The position numbers and the translations under genes are program-made. This document shows, piece by piece, positions 51,241-59,370 of a stretch of 64,000 nucleotides of DNA (position 1 is its first letter; each line of letters opens with the position of its first letter). The stretch is from Comamonas sp. BIGb0124 (lineage in GTDB: Bacteria; Pseudomonadota; Gammaproteobacteria; Burkholderiales; Burkholderiaceae_C), in NCBI RefSeq assembly GCF_003752175.1, contig NZ_RJVF01000015.1, positions 1 to 64,000 of the forward strand. The letters are read 5' to 3'. The notes under the pieces were generated by a model. It worked only from the letters and a program-made list of their open reading frames with translations. It was not told the origin of the DNA and did not search any database.

Positions 51241-53969
51241 TCCGTGCTGCAGTCCCTCCACCCTCCCTGGCCTGCGACGTCCGGCCGCACGGGCACGGCG
51301 CCGTCCGCCGGCCAGCCGCACGCCACCCCGCCGTGCGGCACGGTCGGGGCAGCGCGCTGATCCCGGTGACCCTCGTGCTGGCACTGGCCGGATGGCTGGG
51401 ACTCGCCGCCCTGCAGGCGAATTCGCTCGCCCGCCATGGGCCCAGCCAACTGCACGACGGGCAAGTGGCCGGCGAAGCGGCTGCAGCGGCGCTGGCGGAC
51501 GGTCTGCGCGACATCGACCAGGGGGTGAACGCTCACCGGATGAAAATCCAGGGCCAGGGAACGGCATCGGCGTCGCCGCCCGGGTCGGGAACGGACCGCC
51601 CCGACGCTGCGTTTTCGGAGGGCCCAAGCCCGTGGTTCACGGCAGGCTGCGGCCACACCACTCACGACCGGGGGCTGTGCGTGCCGGCCACCGAAGGGCA
51701 GCCGGTCTGGCAGCAGGTCGACTGGCAGGATCGTTCGGCCGACAGCCGCAGCGTCGAGCTGGGCCGCTACACCGGTGCGGCTTTTGCCCAGGCCCATCCG
51801 TCCACCCTGCCCGTGGAGCCGCCTCGCTACATCATCGAGAGCCTGCCGGATACGCTGGCGTCCGAACCCGCGGGCGCACGCCGGCTCTACCGCGTCACCG
51901 CACTGGGTTACGGCCTGAACGCCGGCACGCGCGCCATGCAGCAGGTTCTCTACCGGCCGGCGCCGCTCGGTGCCGAATGGGCCATGGGCAGCGGCGTATC
52001 GGGCCACGTCTACCGGCTTCGAAGGAATGCCCAGACCGGCAGCACCGACCTGTTTGCCCGCGAGCTCGACGGGGTGCCGTCCACCGATCCCGCACCGCTC
52101 GCGAGTGTGCTGTTCGGCACACTCGCCTGGTCTGCCGCGGAGCGGTTGGCACTGCGCCCCGACGGTGAGCGCAACCGGGTGATCGGCGAGCGAGGCACCG
52201 GCACGGTTTTTTCGGCGCGGAATCTGGCCACGGGCGATGCGATGGTTTCCTTGACGCAACTCGCGACAGCGGGGCAGACGTCTGGCCAGGGTTCAAGTTC
52301 CGGCGTGTTCGGCGACCCCGTACGCCAGGAGCCCATCCGGCACGGCACCGACGCGCTGGCCCTTCGCGATCTGGCGCGCCGGCAGACCGGTCTGGATGGG
52401 GATGGCCGGTCGCCCACGCTGTACATCGGCACAACGGCTGGTGCCCTGCATGCGTTCGATGCGGCCAGCGGGGATGAGCATTTTGTCTATGTTCCCAGCG
52501 GCCTGACGCTGACGCCGCCCTCCGCTGCGGCTTCGGCTGCGGCATCGTCCGGTTCTGCTGCGTCCGGGCAACCATCGCCCCCCGCCAATCCCGCCGATCA
52601 GGCCAGACCGGGGCGCACGGCCATCCCCGCAGTGGCCGATGTCGACTGGGCGGCATCGAACGGCCGCAAGGCGATCCTGGTTTCGGGCAAGGGGCAGGCA
52701 GCGCCGGGCGTGTTCACGCTGGACGTGAGCGATCCCGCACAGTTCACGCCGGCCCAGGCCCTGTGGGAGTTCGGCCCGCAGGACGATGCCCGCATGGGCC
52801 ACGTCACCAGCCAGCCGCAGGTGCTGCGCCTGCGCATCGGCCCGTCGATACGCTGGTTTGCCGCCTTGGCGAGCACGCCCGTCGACGCACCGGGTGAAGG
52901 TGCCGGCGACACCGGCAGTTCCGGTTCGCCCGCCGTTTTCCTGCTGGCACTCGACCACGACACACAACAGCCGTGGATACACGGCATGGACTACTACCGC
53001 TACGACCTGCCTCCAGACAGCGCACTGGCGACGGCGCCGGCCGGGGCCAGTGCGTGGCGGGCCGCGATCGAGGGCTCGGGCATCGCCAGTGCGCTGTATG
53101 TGGGCGACTGGCACGGCCGGCTGTGGCGGATCGAGCTGACCGACCTGGCATCGGCCGAGACCGCCCCCGCACCCTTGCCTTCGACCCGGGGCCGCAAGGT
53201 CTTCGTCGCCACGGACAGCGAAGGCCGCAGACAACCCATCGTGGCACCGCCCCAACTGCTGAGAGGCCCCGGCAACAGCTGGGTCGTGGCCTTCGGCACC
53301 GGCAGGCCGCCCGGCATGGCCACGCCCGCATCCGGCAACGCCCACCACGGCTTCTATGTGCTGCTGGACCCCGAACGCGGCGACACGCCGACACCCCCGC
53401 CGGTACTCGGCCGCCTCGACCTGGCACAGGCCGAACCGGCCGTATCCAGCACGCCCGCCACGTCGTCCACCCCCACCCCGCTCGTGCCATACCCCACGCA
53501 TGCCGACCGCCTGGCCGTCCCGCCGGGCTGGCAATGGGACCACCCTTCCGCAGCGAAGCCCGGCGATCGCATCCATGCCGGCTGGCGTTTCGACTTCGAA
53601 GCCGGCGAAGGGCTCGACCAGCGCATGGCACCGCATGGCACACGCGTCATCGCGCACACCTTCCAGCCATCTGCGGCAGGCCCCGGCACCAGCCGCATCC
53701 TCGACATCGCGCCGGAGCGTGGCGAGGTCCACTTCGCCGCCTCGCCGGTCGGCGCCCTCGGGCCGCCCTTGATCTTCGCCACCGGCCGAGAAGAACGGTC
53801 CGGTCCGCCGGGAAGCGGACGGCGCGGGGTGGTGCTGCACAGTCACCTGATCCTGCTTGGAGAGCTCGGCGAGACCGCTTGGGCGCTGATGCCGGTCCAC
53901 ACGACGGCAGGCCGCCTGAGCTGGCGCGAGCTGACACCGCCATCCGAATCGAGGAACCCGGCACGATGA
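51237..53969 (+). CDS. PilX-PilY1 fusion: minor pilin joined to tip-adhesin beta-propeller
   Basis: 910 residues in one continuous frame. Residues about 37-240 are PilX: basic leader RHGRG then SALIPVTLVLALAGWLGLAA (no Glu+5, as usual for PilX), ending in LYRVTALGYGLNAGTRAMQQ. From about 245 to 760 it is the PilY1 beta-propeller: LYIGTTAGALHAFDAASGDE (about 395), FVYVPSGL, KAILVSGKGQAAPGVFTLDV, ALYVGDWHGRLWRIEL (about 619) and VVAFGTGRPPG (about 685). The N-terminal von Willebrand-like part of stand-alone PilY1 (about 600 residues) is missing. Stand-alone pilX and pilY1 are adjacent genes in relatives, so this is a true gene fusion. It overlaps pilW and pilE by ATGA. Confidence 0.87.
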   Translation: MIRAAVPPPSLACDVRPHGHGAVRRPAARHPAVRHGRGSALIPVTLVLALAGWLGLAALQANSLARHGPSQLHDGQVAGEAAAAALADGLRDIDQGVNAHRMKIQGQGTASASPPGSGTDRPDAAFSEGPSPWFTAGCGHTTHDRGLCVPATEGQPVWQQVDWQDRSADSRSVELGRYTGAAFAQAHPSTLPVEPPRYIIESLPDTLASEPAGARRLYRVTALGYGLNAGTRAMQQVLYRPAPLGAEWAMGSGVSGHVYRLRRNAQTGSTDLFARELDGVPSTDPAPLASVLFGTLAWSAAERLALRPDGERNRVIGERGTGTVFSARNLATGDAMVSLTQLATAGQTSGQGSSSGVFGDPVRQEPIRHGTDALALRDLARRQTGLDGDGRSPTLYIGTTAGALHAFDAASGDEHFVYVPSGLTLTPPSAAASAAASSGSAASGQPSPPANPADQARPGRTAIPAVADVDWAASNGRKAILVSGKGQAAPGVFTLDVSDPAQFTPAQALWEFGPQDDARMGHVTSQPQVLRLRIGPSIRWFAALASTPVDAPGEGAGDTGSSGSPAVFLLALDHDTQQPWIHGMDYYRYDLPPDSALATAPAGASAWRAAIEGSGIASALYVGDWHGRLWRIELTDLASAETAPAPLPSTRGRKVFVATDSEGRRQPIVAPPQLLRGPGNSWVVAFGTGRPPGMATPASGNAHHGFYVLLDPERGDTPTPPPVLGRLDLAQAEPAVSSTPATSSTPTPLVPYPTHADRLAVPPGWQWDHPSAAKPGDRIHAGWRFDFEAGEGLDQRMAPHGTRVIAHTFQPSAAGPGTSRILDIAPERGEVHFAASPVGALGPPLIFATGREERSGPPGSGRRGVVLHSHLILLGELGETAWALMPVHTTAGRLSWRELTPPSESRNPAR

Positions 53970-54553
53970 TCCCGTCCCGCCAAAGCCCCCACCCCACTAA
54001 CCCCCCTCCCGCACCTCCTGCACCTCCGCCCGGGCGCCCATCCGACAGCCGCATGCCGGTCCGGTCTTTCCCGGCGGGCCACACACTGATCGAACTGACG
54101 GTCACACTCACGCTGATCGGCCTGCTGGCCGCCATGGCCTATCCACCGCTGCTGCGGCACGTCGACCGGGCACGGCAGGCCGAGGGCCGGTCCGCCCTGC
54201 TCACACTCATGCTGCAGCAGGAAAACCGGAGGGCCGGCACAGGCTCGTACACCGCGATCGGCCCCGAAGGCCATCCGGAATTTCTGCGTTACGCCGGTGG
54301 CAACGGCCCCCGCCATGCGCGCTACCGGCTCGAGGCTCGCGCCTGCCCTCGGCAGGCCAGCGAGCCGACCGGGGCCGAAGCACCGACCACCGCCTCGATC
54401 CAGGATTCGGCCTCATGGCCGCTGAGCGCCTGCATCGAACTGGTCGCCCAGCCCTTGCCCGACGGCGCACGGCACCCTCGCCTGACACTCGACAGCCTGG
54501 GCCGCGCGGCCTGCTCCGACACGGACGGCGGCGGGTCGCCCTGCACGCCGTGA
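53966..54553 (+). CDS. pilE: Type IV pilus minor pilin PilE-like
   Basis: 195 residues. A Pro-rich 45-residue leader (long for a prepilin) precedes FPAG then HTLIELTVTLTLIGLLAAMA, with Glu+5 but His at +1, as in the PilV-like protein. The rest fits PilE: YPPLLRHVDRARQAEGRSAL, LQQENRRAGTGSYT and a C-terminal disulfide pair (LSACIELVAQ, RAACSDTDGG). ATGA overlap upstream and GTGA overlap downstream indicate tight coupling within the operon. Confidence 0.85.
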   Translation: MIPSRQSPHPTNPPPAPPAPPPGRPSDSRMPVRSFPAGHTLIELTVTLTLIGLLAAMAYPPLLRHVDRARQAEGRSALLTLMLQQENRRAGTGSYTAIGPEGHPEFLRYAGGNGPRHARYRLEARACPRQASEPTGAEAPTTASIQDSASWPLSACIELVAQPLPDGARHPRLTLDSLGRAACSDTDGGGSPCTP

Positions 54554-55209
54554 ACACCGTCGGCGCCTTGAACACGAGCGCATCCGCAGACCGGCCGGGC
54601 AGAGCCGCGTTGCGTCCACCGGGTGTTCGGCACGCTGCCGCACATGGCGAAAAGCCGGCGCCGTCGGGCTTCACCCTGATGGAGACGATGGTCGTGATGA
54701 CCCTCGTGGCACTGCTGTCGGCCTGGTCGGTCCCGGGCTGGATTCGCCTGCAGCGGGAGCTGGCGCTGGACACCGCGGCCCTGCGGCTTCAGAACACGTT
54801 CGCCCATGCCCGCAGCCAGGCCCTGCTGAGGCGCCAGCCCGTGGTCGTCGAGGCGGCCCGCGAGCCGCAAGGCGATCAGGCCCGATGGGAATACGGCTGG
54901 ACGACGTTTGTCGATGCCGATGGCGACCACCAGCGGGGACCGGACGAACTGCTGCTCGCACGCGCCCCTGCCCTGCCCGGTTTCCTGTCCGTCAAGGCGG
55001 CCTTCAGCGGTTTCGGTGCGACCGCATCGCTGGCCATCCGCTACGGCACGGCCGGCACCCTGAGTCCCGTCAACGACGGCCTGGCCATGGGCCATGTCGA
55101 GATCTGGCGCAACGATGCCGATCCGGTTGCGTCGAGCCGCCGCATCGTGGTCACGCGGACCGGGCGCATTCGTGCGTGTGTACCGGCCGGCCTGTCGCGG
55201 CCCTGCTGA
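54550..55209 (+). CDS. fimT: Type IV pilus minor pilin FimT/GspH-like
   Basis: 219 residues starting with GTG at 54550, within a GTGA overlap with the PilE-like gene. After a 45-residue leader comes PSG then FTLMETMVVMTLVALLSAWS (Glu+5), the N-terminal helix continuing VPGWIRLQRELALDTAALRL and FAHARSQALLRRQPVVV, the hallmark of FimT. The C-terminal domain shows YGWTTFVDADGDHQRGPDEL. It is the last gene of the minor-pilin set; ribD starts 103 bases later. Confidence 0.87.
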   Translation: MNTVGALNTSASADRPGRAALRPPGVRHAAAHGEKPAPSGFTLMETMVVMTLVALLSAWSVPGWIRLQRELALDTAALRLQNTFAHARSQALLRRQPVVVEAAREPQGDQARWEYGWTTFVDADGDHQRGPDELLLARAPALPGFLSVKAAFSGFGATASLAIRYGTAGTLSPVNDGLAMGHVEIWRNDADPVASSRRIVVTRTGRIRACVPAGLSRPC

Positions 55210-55311
55210 TAGCGGGTTCCCAGGACGCCATCGGGTTATCGCGTGCGTGCCGCCCGGCCCGCCGCGAGGGGCGCTACAGTGTGGCGTCTGTCCGACCGCC
55301 GCTGCCGCTCC

Positions 55312-56400
55312 ATGTCCTCCCCCATTCTTGCCGCTCTTGCGCTTGCCCGTTCCGTCCTGGGCAAGACCAATCCCAACCCCGCCGTGGGCTGCGTGCTGAT
55401 CGGCCCTGCGGGCGAGCCGATCGGCCAGGGCGCGACACAGCCGGTCGGCGGCCCGCATGCCGAGGTCATGGCCTTGCGCGACGCACAGGCCCGCGGCCAC
55501 TCGACGCAGGGGGCCACGGCCTACGTGACGCTGGAGCCCTGCGCCCACCACGGCCGCACCGGGCCCTGCTGCGACGCGTTGATCGCCGCCGGCGTCGTCC
55601 GCGTGGTGGCCTCGCTCACCGATCCCAATCCCCTGGTCGGCGGACAAGGTTTTGCACGGCTGCGCGCGGCCGGCGTGGCGGTCGAGGTCGGTCCGGGAGC
55701 CGACGAGGCCACCGAACTCAACCTCGGTTTCCTGAGCCGCATGACCCGGCAGATGCCCTGGGTGCGGATGAAAGTGGCGGCCTCGCTCGACGGCCGCACG
55801 GCCCTGCCCGACGGCACCAGCCAATGGATCACCAGCCCCGAGGCGCGTGCCGACGGGCAGGCGTGGCGCGCACGCGCCTGCGCCATCCTGACCGGCGTGG
55901 GCACGGTGCTGGCGGACGATCCCAGCCTGAATGTCCGGCTGCCCGGCGCGACCCGCCAGCCCCGGCGCGTGATCGTGGATTCGGCGCTGCGCACGCCGCC
56001 CACCGCCCGCATGCTGGCGCTGCCCGGCGAGACCCTGATCTACGCGGCCGCTGACCACGCGACCCGCCGCGCGGCGCTCGAAGCGGCGGGGGCCCGGGTG
56101 GTGCTTCTGCCTGCCGCCAACGGCCAGGTCGACTTGCGCGGCGTCCTGAGCGACCTGGCCGGTGCCGGGACCAACGAAGTGCATGTCGAAGCCGGCCGCA
56201 CGCTCAACGGTGCGCTGCTGCAGGCGGGGCTGGCCGACGAGTGCCTGGTCTACCTGGCACCCAAATGGCTGGGCCAGGGGCTGGAGATGGCGGCGTTGCC
56301 CCTTCTGCCTGGCCTGGACCAGGCGCCGGCGTTCGTCTTCACCGGCATCGACCGCGTGGGGCCGGACGTCCGGCTGAGGGCGCGCCGGCAGGCCGCCTGA
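55312..56400 (+). CDS. ribD: Bifunctional riboflavin biosynthesis deaminase/reductase RibD
   Basis: 362 residues. Deaminase domain (about 1-140): TNPNPAVGCVLIGP, catalytic zinc motif GGPHAEVMAL and TLEPCAHHGRTGPC. Reductase domain (about 145-360): VRMKVAASLDGRTALPDGTS, QWITSPEARADGQAWRARAC, ILTGVGTVLADDPSLNVRLP, VHVEAGRTLNGALLQAGL. It catalyses steps two and three of riboflavin synthesis from GTP. Start at 55312; a longer in-frame reading from 55243 lacks family similarity. Confidence 0.96.
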   Translation: MSSPILAALALARSVLGKTNPNPAVGCVLIGPAGEPIGQGATQPVGGPHAEVMALRDAQARGHSTQGATAYVTLEPCAHHGRTGPCCDALIAAGVVRVVASLTDPNPLVGGQGFARLRAAGVAVEVGPGADEATELNLGFLSRMTRQMPWVRMKVAASLDGRTALPDGTSQWITSPEARADGQAWRARACAILTGVGTVLADDPSLNVRLPGATRQPRRVIVDSALRTPPTARMLALPGETLIYAAADHATRRAALEAAGARVVLLPAANGQVDLRGVLSDLAGAGTNEVHVEAGRTLNGALLQAGLADECLVYLAPKWLGQGLEMAALPLLPGLDQAPAFVFTGIDRVGPDVRLRARRQAA

Positions 56401-56431
56401 AGCACACAAAAGCCATGGGACAATCGCGGTC

Positions 56432-57268
56432 ATGCCGCAGCCGTCCCCCGTCCCCACCGCAGCCCCGCTCGCGCCAGGCAGCAGCGCCTACTATGCGCTG
56501 CTTTTTCTGCCCTCGACCACCCAGCAGGCGCTGACGGCCTTTCACGCCTATTGCCGGGAAGTGCGCGGCGTCGTCGACACCGTGAGCGACGCCGGCGTGG
56601 CCTCGGCCAAGCTCACCTGGTGGAAAACCGAGATCCAGCGCGCCTACGAAGGCCAGGCCCAGCATCCCATCGCCCGGGCCCTGGGTCCGCACCTGATCCG
56701 CGCCGAAATCGATCCGCGCCTGCTGCAGGCGGTGGTCGAAGGCGCACGCACCGACCTGGAGCAGACGCGGTTCTTCGATTTTCCCGGACTGCGCCACTAC
56801 TGCCAGCATGCGGGCGGCATTCCCATGGAGGTGGCGGTGCGCCTGCTCGGCCAAAGCCAGACGGAGACGCTGAGGTATGCGCACGCGCTGGGCGTGGCCC
56901 TGCAGTTGGCGGGCATCGTGCGCGACGTCGGCGCGCATGCGGCGCAAGGGCGGATCTACCTGCCGGTCAACGAGCTGCAGCAGTTCGAAGTCAAGGCGCA
57001 GGACATTCTGAACCGCAGTTATTCGCCGGGCTTCGGCGCCCTGATGGCCTTCCAGTGCCAGCGGGCCCGGCAAAGCCTGGCAGAGGCGGTGACGCTGCTG
57101 CCGCAGGCCGACAGACGCGCACAGAAGCCGGGCCTGATCCTGGCGCGCATCGCTCACACCCTGCTCGACGAGATCGAGCGCAGCGATTGCCAGGTGCTGC
57201 ACCAGCGCATCGCACTGACGCCGCTGCGCAAGCTGTGGTGCGCCTGGCGCATCCAGGCGCTGGGCTGA
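56432..57268 (+). CDS. hpnD: HpnD-like squalene/phytoene synthase family protein with altered active site
   Basis: 278 residues, colinear with HpnD (presqualene diphosphate synthase of the hopanoid pathway): SSAYYALLFLPSTTQQALTA, KLTWWKTEIQRAYEG, DLEQTRFFDFPGLRHYCQHA, GRIYLPVNELQQF, QRARQSLAEAVTLLPQADRR and VLHQRIALTPLRKLW. Both Mg-diphosphate-binding aspartate motifs are altered: the first reads CREVRGVVDT where the family has CREVDDVVDE, and the second reads RDVGAHAAQG where the family has RDVGEDARRG. The gene is intact and follows ribD by 31 bases. It may be catalytically weak, repurposed or a non-enzymatic partner. No hpnC or hpnE is visible in the window. Confidence 0.85.
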   Translation: MPQPSPVPTAAPLAPGSSAYYALLFLPSTTQQALTAFHAYCREVRGVVDTVSDAGVASAKLTWWKTEIQRAYEGQAQHPIARALGPHLIRAEIDPRLLQAVVEGARTDLEQTRFFDFPGLRHYCQHAGGIPMEVAVRLLGQSQTETLRYAHALGVALQLAGIVRDVGAHAAQGRIYLPVNELQQFEVKAQDILNRSYSPGFGALMAFQCQRARQSLAEAVTLLPQADRRAQKPGLILARIAHTLLDEIERSDCQVLHQRIALTPLRKLWCAWRIQALG

Positions 57269-57279
57269 TCCTTCCTCGC

Positions 57280-57328
57280 CTGCGGCCGGGGCCGCAGCGC
57301 CCCGCAGGGCTGGACGTCAGCCCTGCGG
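57280..57328. terminator. Two GC-rich hairpins between convergent genes
   Basis: CTGCGGCC/GGCCGCAG (57280-57287 with 57290-57297) and a perfect ten-base-pair stem CCGCAGGGCT/AGCCCTGCGG (57302-57311 with 57319-57328) that covers the stop codon of the HAD gene. No U-tracts. They lie where hpnD and the HAD gene converge and probably limit read-through. Confidence 0.5.
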
Positions 57329-58039
57329 CTGCGCGCCGCGAAGGATCGGCTGCAAGGCCTCGACCACCGCGGCCAGCGAGGTCACTTCGAGACTCGGCGG
57401 CGTCGGCAGTCCCCACGCCTTGCCTGCGCGGTTGATCCAGACGGTCTGCATGCCGGCGTCGTTGCCGCCCTGCACGTCGAGCACCGCATCGTCGCCGATG
57501 TGCAGCACCTGCGCCACCGGCAGGTCGATGGCCTGGGCCGCCGCTTCGAAGATGCGGCGGTCGGGTTTGCCGACGCCGAACTCGCGGGCGTGAATGGCGC
57601 CTCGAAAATACTGGCCGATCCCCGTGCGATGCACGTTGGCGTTGCCGTTGCTGAGGGCCACCAGCGGCAGATGCGCGGCGAGCGTGCCCAGCACCTCGTG
57701 CACGTCGTCGAACAGCTCGACGTTCTGGCGCTCGGCAAAGAAGACCTCGAACGCAGCCTCGGCCAGGGCCGGATCGTCGCCGCTTTGCGTCAGGGCCAGG
57801 CGTATGGACTCGCGGCGCAGGCCGCTGAGGTCGTGATGCAGATCGGGGCGGTCGCGCTCGACAGCCAGACGCAGTTCGCGCAGGGCCTGCGGGCTGTCGT
57901 AGGCCTGTGCGGTGCGGGGTGCGTGGCGGCGGAGCCAATCGTGCAGCACGACTTCGGCGCGGCCGATGGCCGGCCAGACCGGCCAGAGCGTGTCGTCGAG
58001 GTCGAGGGAAATGCCTTGTATGCGCGTGAGATCCAGCAT
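57317..58039 (-). CDS. HAD-superfamily hydrolase (phosphoglycolate-phosphatase-like)
   Basis: 240 residues. Motif I LDLDDTLWP (nucleophile D13, acid D15), motif II LVALSNGNANV, motif III lysine in FGVGKPDRRIFEAAAQA, and motif IV HIGDDAVLDVQGGNDAGMQT. A C1-type helical cap lies between motifs I and II. The substrate (a small phosphate ester) is unknown. Its start at 58039 is divergent from hemH with only 36 bases between the two ATGs, so the promoters must overlap. Confidence 0.92.
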   Translation of the reverse strand: MLDLTRIQGISLDLDDTLWPVWPAIGRAEVVLHDWLRRHAPRTAQAYDSPQALRELRLAVERDRPDLHHDLSGLRRESIRLALTQSGDDPALAEAAFEVFFAERQNVELFDDVHEVLGTLAAHLPLVALSNGNANVHRTGIGQYFRGAIHAREFGVGKPDRRIFEAAAQAIDLPVAQVLHIGDDAVLDVQGGNDAGMQTVWINRAGKAWGLPTPPSLEVTSLAAVVEALQPILRGAQPQG

Positions 58040-58075
58040 GAAAATAAAGTCTACCTTTCCGGGCGAGAATACCGC

Positions 58076-59152
58076 ATGCCTTCCTCCTCGCCCTCCTTCC
58101 CGCCCCAACCGCCGGCGGGCTCTTCCGCGGCAGCCCGGCCCTCGTCCGTGCCCGGCGACCTGCCGCCGCTGGCCGACGGCACCGCCGTGCTCTACGTCAA
58201 CCTGGGCACCCCCGAAGCGCCGACCGCGCCCGCCGTGCGCCGTTATCTGGCCGAGTTCCTCTCCGATCCGCGCGTCATCGAGATCCCGCGCGCGCTCTGG
58301 CTACCTCTGCTGCACGGCGTGATCCTGCGGGTGCGCCCCGCGAAGTCGGCCGCCAAGTACGCCACGGTCTGGATGGCCGACGGCTCGCCGCTCAAGGTCT
58401 GGACGGTGCGGCAGGCCAGCCTGATGCAGGATGCGCTGCGTGCCGCCGGACACGACGTGCCGGTGCTGCCGGCCATGCGTTATGGCCAGCCCGCCCTGCT
58501 CGATCAGCTCGAGTCGCTGAAGGCCCGGGGCCTGCGGCGCCTGCTGGTCGTGACCGCCTATCCGCAGTATTCGGGCACCACCACGGCCAGCGTCAGCGAC
58601 ACGGTCTACCAGTGGGCGCAACGCCAGCGCGCCGTGCCCGAGATCCGGCTGGTGCGCAGCTTCCACGACGACCCCGCCTACATCGAGGCCCTGGCCCGGC
58701 AGGTCGAGCGGCACTGGGAAAGCCATGGCCGACCCGATCAACTGGTGATGAGTTTCCATGGCCTGCCGGCGCGCAATGTCCAGTTGGGAGACCCCTACCA
58801 GCAGGAGTGCGGCGTGACGGCCAGCCTGCTGGCGCAACGCCTGGGCCTGGACGACACGCGCTACCGCATGACTTTCCAATCGCGCTTCGGGCGGGCCAAG
58901 TGGCTGCAGCCCTATACCGAACCCACGCTCATCGAACTCGCCCGGCAGGGCGTACGGCATGTGCAGGTGGTCTGCCCCGGTTTCCCGGCCGACTGCATCG
59001 AGACGCTGGAAGAAATCAACCAGGAAGTGCGCGCGGCCTACATGCAGGCCGGAGGCGGCAATTTCAGCTACATCCCCGGCCTGAACGACAGCCCGGCCGG
59101 TATCGAGGCCCTGGCGGCCGTCGCCCTGCGGCAGCTCGACGGCTGGCGCTGA
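58076..59152 (+). CDS. hemH: Ferrochelatase
   Basis: 358-residue enzyme inserting Fe2+ into protoporphyrin IX, the last step of haem synthesis. Motifs: VLYVNLGTPEAPTAPAVRRY, YPQYSGTTTASVSD, the metal/proton-abstracting histidine in LVMSFHGLPARN, YRMTFQSRFGRAKWLQPYTE and VVCPGFPADCIETLEEINQE. The N-terminal 35 residues are Pro/Ser-rich and not conserved; MPSSSP at 58076 is the first ATG after the divergent HAD gene. Confidence 0.97.
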   Translation: MPSSSPSFPPQPPAGSSAAARPSSVPGDLPPLADGTAVLYVNLGTPEAPTAPAVRRYLAEFLSDPRVIEIPRALWLPLLHGVILRVRPAKSAAKYATVWMADGSPLKVWTVRQASLMQDALRAAGHDVPVLPAMRYGQPALLDQLESLKARGLRRLLVVTAYPQYSGTTTASVSDTVYQWAQRQRAVPEIRLVRSFHDDPAYIEALARQVERHWESHGRPDQLVMSFHGLPARNVQLGDPYQQECGVTASLLAQRLGLDDTRYRMTFQSRFGRAKWLQPYTEPTLIELARQGVRHVQVVCPGFPADCIETLEEINQEVRAAYMQAGGGNFSYIPGLNDSPAGIEALAAVALRQLDGWR

Positions 59153-59370
59153 AGCGGCGGGCCCGGCACGCGGCGCAGGCAGGCCCGGTCGCTCCACCGG
59201 GTCTCCAAGAGCCCAGAGAGGCACATGGGTGACGCGCGCCCTCTGTTATCCACATAAAATACAAGGCTTTGCGGCGCCTGGGGATGCCCCACCTCCGACC
59301 CGCCTTCCAAAAACGGTTTGATGACATGTGCGCCGGCCCGATGCCTGCGCGCCACGACAGGCACAGCCCC

